NCBI GenBank assembly: GCA_036272735.1
Contig: DATAYF010000672.1
Coordinates: forward strand, 1 to 10,814
Source: DATAYF01 sp036272735
GTDB taxonomy: Bacteria; Chloroflexota; Ktedonobacteria; Ktedonobacterales; Ktedonobacteraceae
Length of the DNA: 10,814 nucleotides
Direction: 5' to 3'
Part shown: in pieces, positions 7,501 to 10,814 of the stretch
How positions within the stretch are numbered: position 1 is the first letter of the stretch
Layout: every line of letters starts with the position of its first letter
Notes under the pieces: model-generated
Seen by the model: only the letters and a program-made list of their open reading frames with translations
Told to the model about the DNA's origin: nothing
Databases searched by the model: none
Position numbers and translations under genes: made by a program

Positions 7501-8467
7501 GCCGCTTGAGACGCATCAGTATCGTGATCAGACGTTGCACAGCTAATTCGTTGGTGGGATCGTGAGCCAGCAAACGATTGAGCGTTTCGATGGCTGCGCT
7601 GGCCTCGGTGGGCGCTTGCAGATCAGCGAACGTGAGGAGCGCCACGATCCATAAGTGGCGCAATTTTTGCGCGTGCTCACGTACCTGCAACATATGCTGA
7701 TTTTCTGGCAAGAAATCACCAGCATAGAGCGCCAACGCCTCTTGCAAGATGCGTATCCGGTTGGTATCCACGCGAGATGATGCCGCGTTCTCTCTCAAAG
7801 ATGCAAGCAGATCAGCAGGCAATGATGCATGAGTGGATGTTGACGAAGTTACCGCTGCCTGAGTCAGCAACGCTTCAAAGTCTTCGGCATCAATCCAAAT
7901 GTCTTGTTGGTCCGCCAGTAGCAAGTAGTCGCCTTCAGAGTGCAACAGCACATCTTGAGAACCGCTGGTCCGAGGATCACGCAAGATTTTGCGCAAGCTC
8001 AGCAGCGCCGCGTGCAAATTTTTGCGAGCAGTGGCTGTATCATCCTCCGGCCACAACGTCCTCAGAGCCGCCGAGCGGCTCACACGACGCCCCGTACTAC
8101 ACAGCAACAGAGCAAACAACGCACGCACATGAGCATGTTGCAACCAGGCTGCATCAGTCACTAATTGCCACTGCTGGCCGACGAGACGCTCAAGCTGAAA
8201 GCGGCCAAGGGTAAAAACGCGCAACGCAACAGCACCCAAGTCGGTAGAGGGCGGAAACTGTGCAGAAGCATCGGCAAGCGCTGACACTTTGAGGGAAGCC
8301 TGTATCTCTGCCGGAAGCTTTTTTCCGATGTAGGTACGCGAGGTACGGCCAGAGGTCGTCTTATAGGCATACCAATAAGGTCCGTGACCAATTCCTTCCT
8401 GGCACTTGCGGCATTGCGGTTTGCCGCAGTAACTTACCTGTTGGTGGTAGGTAATTTTGCCTTCCAT
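4538..8467 (-). CDS. SARP/STAND-type regulator: CGKPxC domain, winged helix, BTAD, AAA ATPase, TPRs
   Basis: This is a very large (about 1309 residues) cytoplasmic transcriptional regulator. In order, numbered from the start chosen here: a small N-terminal domain with CGKPQCRKC (C14, C19, C22) and GHGPYWYAY, like the DUF6788 family; an OmpR/PhoB-type winged helix (about 82-185); a BTAD helical domain (about 190-360); an AAA/STAND ATPase with PLVGRERE, Walker A GESGLGKT (453-460) and Walker B LLIVLDD followed by IQWAD (586-596); and TPR-like helices to the end (clearest at about 1050-1195). In the family, ATP and an unknown signal open the protein so that it binds promoters. There is no C-terminal LuxR helix-turn-helix. 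The ATG at 8467 has GGAGGAG about 9 bases upstream; an in-frame ATG at 8500 (1320 residues) has none, so I prefer the former. The target is unknown. Confidence 0.88.
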   Translation of the reverse strand: MEGKITYHQQVSYCGKPQCRKCQEGIGHGPYWYAYKTTSGRTSRTYIGKKLPAEIQASLKVSALADASAQFPPSTDLGAVALRVFTLGRFQLERLVGQQWQLVTDAAWLQHAHVRALFALLLCSTGRRVSRSAALRTLWPEDDTATARKNLHAALLSLRKILRDPRTSGSQDVLLHSEGDYLLLADQQDIWIDAEDFEALLTQAAVTSSTSTHASLPADLLASLRENAASSRVDTNRIRILQEALALYAGDFLPENQHMLQVREHAQKLRHLWIVALLTFADLQAPTEASAAIETLNRLLAHDPTNELAVQRLITILMRLKRRGEALQAYNHLADVLKHEHATPALETQNLYGAIIQSQDNIIIPTTEKMTKAANFLVTTQMFAQEIPVPMDDLQMLLIGRGNQTPLVGREREIDVLHQLLHAVKIDKWQQERRTTGIPLDTQRSPQCVVLMGESGLGKTRLAEEISREAQHDNWAVLWGRMYPQESGVPYRLWSEALNKVLDAEADLLPHFYERLHSTSPLTIGNGLASSAETLRPLVTLLPRLREHFPAPTQELGGQFTPAQEQRRLWEAIHDFFALVCEHIPLLIVLDDIQWADASSCELLGYLARSLYGFPIAFIVTCRDTDLPTPHPLRSLIDHMLREHAIMTLTIEPLSSEQIGRLVTGMSELSSPMVQYIQEHAAGNPLFAEEIARTSPPELPQTVSAAMNHRMSLLSDDCQRLLSNAAVIGGSFEFPLICALGGDSSVVDEDTTLDLLEEALLSGVLTEEGTGARVTYHFWHPLLVTYLYENISALRRALLHKRVADILQQSRKGHEEEVAATITHHLTRSDAEPGLIAHFAEMAGDHAYGLSANAEAVQHYWLAVEQLGLVRRQDAEEQLSFSSSSEVSLASTQDLLHHVHLLERLAECVMIRGDFTQARYLFERILSLHQGLVVTDQQYEAQVQAMLWNEVGRTWRYAAHSTQAWACCERAEQLLHAAAVADGPVWVRLHLLQCSLYEQDGAYEEAQRVARNALEFLKQQQHLAHEDSGWMPNEHMTRIERILQGEPVDLGYVHRTLGDLAHRVGQLSTSLHHLNLALSLYEQYGYKREIAHVSCNLAYIHLKMADYEQAQAIFRRAFSLAESMDDDPLLSVIYSDQGEMAAAQGELQDAEYWYRKALALLERTEDREYLSLWNAALAPILQALGKYEEAAACAVLALRIGRSTHKNPCIGVALVVLGTIRMMQAQNLSLLSYGRIRRLSHAQQDVQRALALNGLDAETRAKGRLVLAHIALLAGEYERAHHELSLLIEHVRFQGFALIEQQAVTLLES

Positions 8468-8482
8468 CGAACTGCTCTCCTC
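8468..8482 (-). promoter_or_regulatory. Ribosome binding site deciding the start of the large regulator
   Basis: On the minus strand GGAGGAG precedes the ATG at 8467-8465 by about 9 bases. The alternative ATG at 8500 is preceded by CCCTTCTTT, which offers no pairing to 16S rRNA. The upstream eleven codons (MYSLDSEESSS) also look unlike a domain start. Confidence 0.55.
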
Positions 8483-8518
8483 CGAGTCCAGGCTGTACAT
8501 AAAGAAGGGACACTTTCG

Positions 8519-8533
8519 CTACTTCTGAAGTAG
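8519..8533. promoter_or_regulatory. Perfect dyad CTACTTC-T-GAAGTAG in the leader of the large regulator
   Basis: Two exactly complementary 7-base arms flank one central base. The dyad lies in the untranslated leader, between the predicted promoter and the start codon. The symmetry suits a dimeric DNA-binding protein more than an RNA hairpin, since the loop would be one base. Confidence 0.35.
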
Positions 8534-8557
8534 TATTTTTATTGCGATCAGCATGCA

Positions 8558-8605
8558 ACAAGGGATACCTTGTCCGTTATAATCGAAAATACCATATAAA
8601 TTCAA
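8558..8605 (-). promoter_or_regulatory. Promoter of the large regulator with an overlapping dyad
   Basis: Minus strand: TTGAAT (-35, 8600-8605) and TATAAC (-10, 8576-8581) separated by 18 bases, matching the sigma-70 pattern at 4 of 6 and 5 of 6 positions. The dyad ACAAGG-GATA-CCTTGT (8558-8573) begins 2 bases after the -10 and so covers the expected transcription start near 8569, a classic operator position. Function is inferred from position only. Confidence 0.45.
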
Positions 8606-8649
8606 AATCATCAAATAACTGGGGAGTTCCTCGACTTTTATCACCCATT

Positions 8650-9624
8650 TTACGTCATATTTGCCCGTTCACCATAGACACTGAGCACATTCTCAGCCAA
8701 ATGCAGGACTTTGGCGCGCAATGGCACCGGTTCGATGATCTCAACACACGCGCCAAAGCTCAAGAGGTAGCCGCACGCCTCCTCTTCCATTTGAAAAATC
8801 AGCCGTACCTCAATCCTGTCGCGCTCATCGGACGCACTTACCTGATCAACGCGCATGTAACGTCCTGTCCCATGCATAATCGATTCTAAAAAATCTTTGG
8901 ATGTGCGTATCGTCACGGAGTAACGTGGCAACGTCGCCACAAATTGGGACGAGGATTGTGCCCAGAAGGTAGCCAGGTCGAAGTTGGGCGGGCGCACACT
9001 CGATCCTGCAAGTATGTGCACGTCCTGAATGCGCGAGACGCGATAACTGCGCACCTGTTCTTCAACGAGAGCGACCAGGTACCAGATTGCACCTTTTGCA
9101 ACCAACCCTAATGGATCAGCCTGGCGTTCAATGGTCTCCTCGAACTTTTGATAGGTAAAGAGCACTTTGCGCTCTTGCCATAGCGCCTCTTGCAACGTCG
9201 GTAGCGCGGGCACCACCTCATCTGCATGGTGCCAGCCTGCCGTATCCACGTGAATACGCTGGCGTACGTACTCGGCGTCACGACGCGAAATCGAGGGGAG
9301 CGCAGCCAGCACCTTGATCAGGCCAGCCTGGGAAGCCTGTTGCAAACCGAGATCATGCAAAAGACGCGTAGGGCCGCCGAGGAAGAGCGCCTGGATTTCA
9401 CCATCGTTGAGTCCAGTAAGGTTGGTACGATACTCGTTTATCAGTGTCCAGCCCCCCCCAGTACCGCGCTCAGCAGTCACCGGCACGCCTGCCGCACTCA
9501 GTGCCTCCATATCGCGATGGATGGTACGTTCCGAAACCTCCAGGCGTTGCGCGAACTCACGCGCCGTCATGCGCCGGTGCACCTGCAACAGTAACAGAAT
9601 TGAGAGTAGCCGATCCGCCCGCAT
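8650..9624 (-). CDS. WYL-domain transcriptional regulator (YafY/DeoR-like)
   Basis: The 324-residue product starts with a winged helix-turn-helix (about 1-60, with TAREFAQRLEVSERTIHRDM), followed by a WYL domain (about 140-208, with the eponymous W181-Y182-L183 in AIWYLVALV and the YRVSRI motif at 194-199) and a WCX-type C-terminal domain (about 232-318). This is the standard architecture of WYL repressors and activators, in which the WYL domain senses a ligand, often a nucleic acid or small molecule. The ligand is unknown here. ATG at 9624-9622 is preceded by AAGGGA five bases away. The gene is divergent from the small unknown gene at 9866, the usual arrangement of a regulator and its target. 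149 bases separate it from the large regulator, with a separate promoter for that gene. Confidence 0.9.
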   Translation of the reverse strand: MRADRLLSILLLLQVHRRMTAREFAQRLEVSERTIHRDMEALSAAGVPVTAERGTGGGWTLINEYRTNLTGLNDGEIQALFLGGPTRLLHDLGLQQASQAGLIKVLAALPSISRRDAEYVRQRIHVDTAGWHHADEVVPALPTLQEALWQERKVLFTYQKFEETIERQADPLGLVAKGAIWYLVALVEEQVRSYRVSRIQDVHILAGSSVRPPNFDLATFWAQSSSQFVATLPRYSVTIRTSKDFLESIMHGTGRYMRVDQVSASDERDRIEVRLIFQMEEEACGYLLSFGACVEIIEPVPLRAKVLHLAENVLSVYGERANMT

Positions 9625-9638
9625 AGCATTCCCTTTGC

Positions 9639-9704
9639 TGGTACATGTTTTTCTCTACCACTGATTGGTATTGTACCAGATGGACGAGGTTCACAGAGAT
9701 ACCA
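9639..9704 (-). promoter_or_regulatory. WYL gene promoter with a cluster of TGGTA/TACCA half-sites
   Basis: On the minus strand TGGTACAAT (9670-9678) forms an extended -10 (TACAAT, 9670-9675); no clear -35 is seen. Around it are five TGGTA or TACCA words: 9639-9643 (TGGTA), 9656-9660 (TACCA), 9666-9670 (TGGTA), 9674-9678 (TACCA) and 9700-9704 (TACCA). They form inverted pairs with 12-, 5- and 3-base spacers. The density and the overlap with the -10 suggest an autoregulatory operator, which is an inference. Confidence 0.4.
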
Positions 9705-9748
9705 TGCGTAGTAAAATCATAAGCCTGCAATAGCACAGAGACATATGC

Positions 9749-9775
9749 TATAACGTACTCGTACTACCAGTACGT
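9749..9775 (+). promoter_or_regulatory. Possible -10 and ACGTACT dyad ahead of the small unknown gene
   Basis: TATAAC (9749-9754) is a reasonable -10 with a weak TGCAAT (9726-9731) 17 bases upstream. Overlapping its last two bases is the dyad ACGTACT (9753-9759) / AGTACGT (9769-9775), with perfect arms and a 9-base spacer, a plausible repressor site. If this is the promoter, the leader is about 105 bases. Other AT-rich boxes occur nearer the gene, so the assignment is weak. Confidence 0.3.
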
Positions 9776-9865
9776 CGGCTCAACGCTATTTTATGCTCCT
9801 CTTCACGAAACAGGCGCACACTTCTCTGTTGTTTAATAGGACGCTTTAACCAGGGAGGAAATCAA

Positions 9866-10313
9866 ATGGGGACAACACGATCCGAAACAGGCTATTATCG
9901 ATTATCTGACGACGCCAGAAGTGATCATTTCTGATGTGCCTCCCCCCAATACAAAAGGATGGCGTACGCAGCAGGCTAGCGGTGGTATGGATGCCAGGCC
10001 AGAAACCATTCGCTTTGTGAAAGATTTCAGTATCTCCCATCGTCAACTCCATTTCGTCACATTTGAGGATCAACAGGGCAAGCTGATGAATTTTTCCTGT
10101 CGCGTGGTTGAAGGGAGCGATGGAACATGGAGTATGCATGGTGGCTCTGGTGGTGGTGGGAGAGGTCCACAACGCTCCCATCCCTGGGCTAACCTGGGAG
10201 GTGGCGGCTGGGGCCAATGCGCACAATTTTTCGCGGGCGGCTATGTCGAGGACAATGGACAAGATGTGGCGCTCATTTTCCACGTCCTTAAATCGTTGAG
10301 GCAAACTACATAG
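9866..10313 (+). pseudogene. Small glycine-rich protein of unknown function, frame broken after the start codon
   Basis: I do not recognise this gene. ATG at 9866 has an excellent ribosome site, GGGAGGAA, five bases upstream, but its frame stops after 22 codons (TGA 9932-9934). The next frame, open from 9840 to TAG 10311-10313, carries natural codon use and a protein-like sequence from the very base after the ATG (GQHDPKQAIIDYLTTPEV...). Removing one G from the GGGG at 9868-9871 would join them into a 148-residue protein. As it stands, a GTG at 9921 (130 residues, no ribosome site) is the only ordinary start in the long frame. The middle part is Gly-rich (GGSGGGG, then LGGGGWGQ), with a preceding FVKDFSISHRQLHFVTFED block. 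No signal peptide or membrane segment is seen. A sequencing error, a true mutation, programmed frameshifting, or coupling from the short frame are all possible. It is divergent from the WYL regulator. Confidence 0.6.
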
Positions 10314-10356
10314 ATAAACATGATGCCTGCGGCGGGCATCATGTTTATCTATGTAG
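10306..10356. terminator. Perfect 22-bp hairpin overlapping a stop codon
   Basis: The arm 10306-10327 (CTACATAGATAAACATGATG then CC) is the exact reverse complement of 10335-10356, around a 7-base loop. The left arm contains the TAG stop (10311-10313) of the unknown gene. The right arm ends 67 bases short of the stop of the converging minus-strand gene. It is a probable bidirectional terminator or mRNA 3' stabiliser; neither side has a convincing U-tract. Confidence 0.6.
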
Positions 10357-10423
10357 CAATATTTATCATCCCCAATTTTCCTTGTTCTTCAAAAAAGCGT
10401 TGTGCTATTCAAGGTCAAACACT

Positions 10424-10814
10424 TTACATATACCAGCCTGCAATATAAAGGTAACACCGCCTCTCGACCCTTGAGCTAGCATCTACAGCCAAATCATTTG
10501 AAGGAGTCCACCAGAGGCGCAAAGCCACATGGATAAGTGTTTGTTCTGGAAGTTTAAAAATCGGTGTAGTGAAATCTGTATAATCGGTAATTAATTTTCT
10601 CTCTTGCGCGTAATAGCGGTAACAAAGAATTTTTCCCTTATCATGCCATTTGATAATAGGAGCATCTGGGAGCCAGTAGCCCATGCTCATATGCGGCACG
10701 TGATGGCGCTCAGAAACAAAAGTATTATCTGCATACATCACTCTTCTAAGAAAACCATCAAAGAGGTGATCAGGGGAACCTTCCCAAGGTTTTGTGCGCT
10801 GTAACAATACTGAG
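10424..10814 (-). CDS. C-terminal part of a protein of unknown function (5' end outside window)
   Basis: I do not recognise this protein. The minus-strand frame is open from the right edge (about 130 codons visible) to TAA at 10426-10424. No ATG opens it and the frame continues past the first possible start (TTG at 10807-10805), so the gene very probably begins outside the window. The visible part is rich in aromatic, His and charged residues (RTKPWEGSPDHLFDGF, YWLPDAPIIKWHDKGK, YRYYAQERKLITDYTDF) and ends RCYLYIAGWYM. It has no membrane segment, cysteine cluster or repeat. The compositional bias is protein-like, and the gene converges on the 22-bp hairpin as an ordinary gene would, which supports its reality. 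Confidence 0.55.
   Translation of the reverse strand, partial: SVLLQRTKPWEGSPDHLFDGFLRRVMYADNTFVSERHHVPHMSMGYWLPDAPIIKWHDKGKILCYRYYAQERKLITDYTDFTTPIFKLPEQTLIHVALRLWWTPSNDLAVDASSRVERRCYLYIAGWYM

Noticed and set aside
7777..8214. Plus-strand frame of 145 codons opposite the large regulator
   Set aside because: It lies opposite the winged-helix and BTAD coding region and shows no domain or ribosome site.
8606..8649. Terminator after the WYL gene
   Set aside because: Only a 3-bp GAG/CTC stem could be found; too weak to list.
8542..8889. Plus-strand frame of 115 codons spanning the gap between the two regulators
   Set aside because: It overlaps the WYL coding end and the large regulator's promoter; no ribosome site and no recognisable protein.
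9846..10304. Minus-strand open frame of about 152 codons opposite the small glycine-rich gene
   Set aside because: It begins with TTG and has no ribosome site, while the plus strand has a strong one, coding-like composition and a terminal hairpin; read as an antisense shadow.
1..10814. CRISPR array, tRNA or rRNA genes
   Set aside because: No regularly spaced repeats, cloverleaf or rRNA-like sequence was noticed on either strand.

Overview
The window looks like chromosome from a moderate-GC, soil-type, multicellular Chloroflexota bacterium, most plausibly class Ktedonobacteria. This rests on gene style (a giant SARP/STAND regulator with an N-terminal CGKPxC domain, a WYL regulator, an IS200/IS605-type element end, glgB standing alone) and not on any database search, so the assignment is an inference.

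Layout. Positions 1-181 hold the last codons of a TnpB-like protein and what looks like the right end of its IS200/IS605-type element, which probably also encodes the 3' part of an omega/reRNA. Next on the + strand is glgB (286-2304), a full-length glycogen branching enzyme with the GH13 catalytic residues in place. It converges on a minus-strand LOG-family (TIGR00730-like) protein (2404-3297); a perfect 18-bp hairpin lies between them. Continuing on the minus strand are a membrane-anchor-free M48 metalloprotease with a C-terminal zinc ribbon (3428-4429), a ~1309-residue regulator (CGKPxC domain, winged helix, BTAD, AAA/STAND ATPase, TPRs; 4538-8467) and a WYL-domain transcription factor (8650-9624). 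Each of these has its own upstream gap and ribosome binding site, so they read as separate units, not as one operon.

The WYL gene is divergent from a small glycine-rich gene of unknown function (about 9866-10313, +). The shared 240-bp gap carries a cluster of TGGTA/TACCA half-sites and an ACGTACT dyad. The small gene has a strong Shine-Dalgarno sequence and ATG, but its reading frame is broken by one extra base right after the ATG, in a GGGG run. It converges on a minus-strand unknown gene (10424 to the window edge, cut off at its 5' end); a perfect 22-bp hairpin that includes the small gene's stop codon separates them.

How they work together: there is no single pathway. glgB is glycogen metabolism; the rest is stand-alone housekeeping (LOG, M48) and regulation (two transcription factors). 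The parts most worth a second look are the regulator with the CGKPxC N-terminus and its dyad-rich leader, the WYL/unknown-gene divergent region, the frameshifted unknown gene, the TnpB/omegaRNA remnant, and the long perfect hairpins that lack U-tracts.
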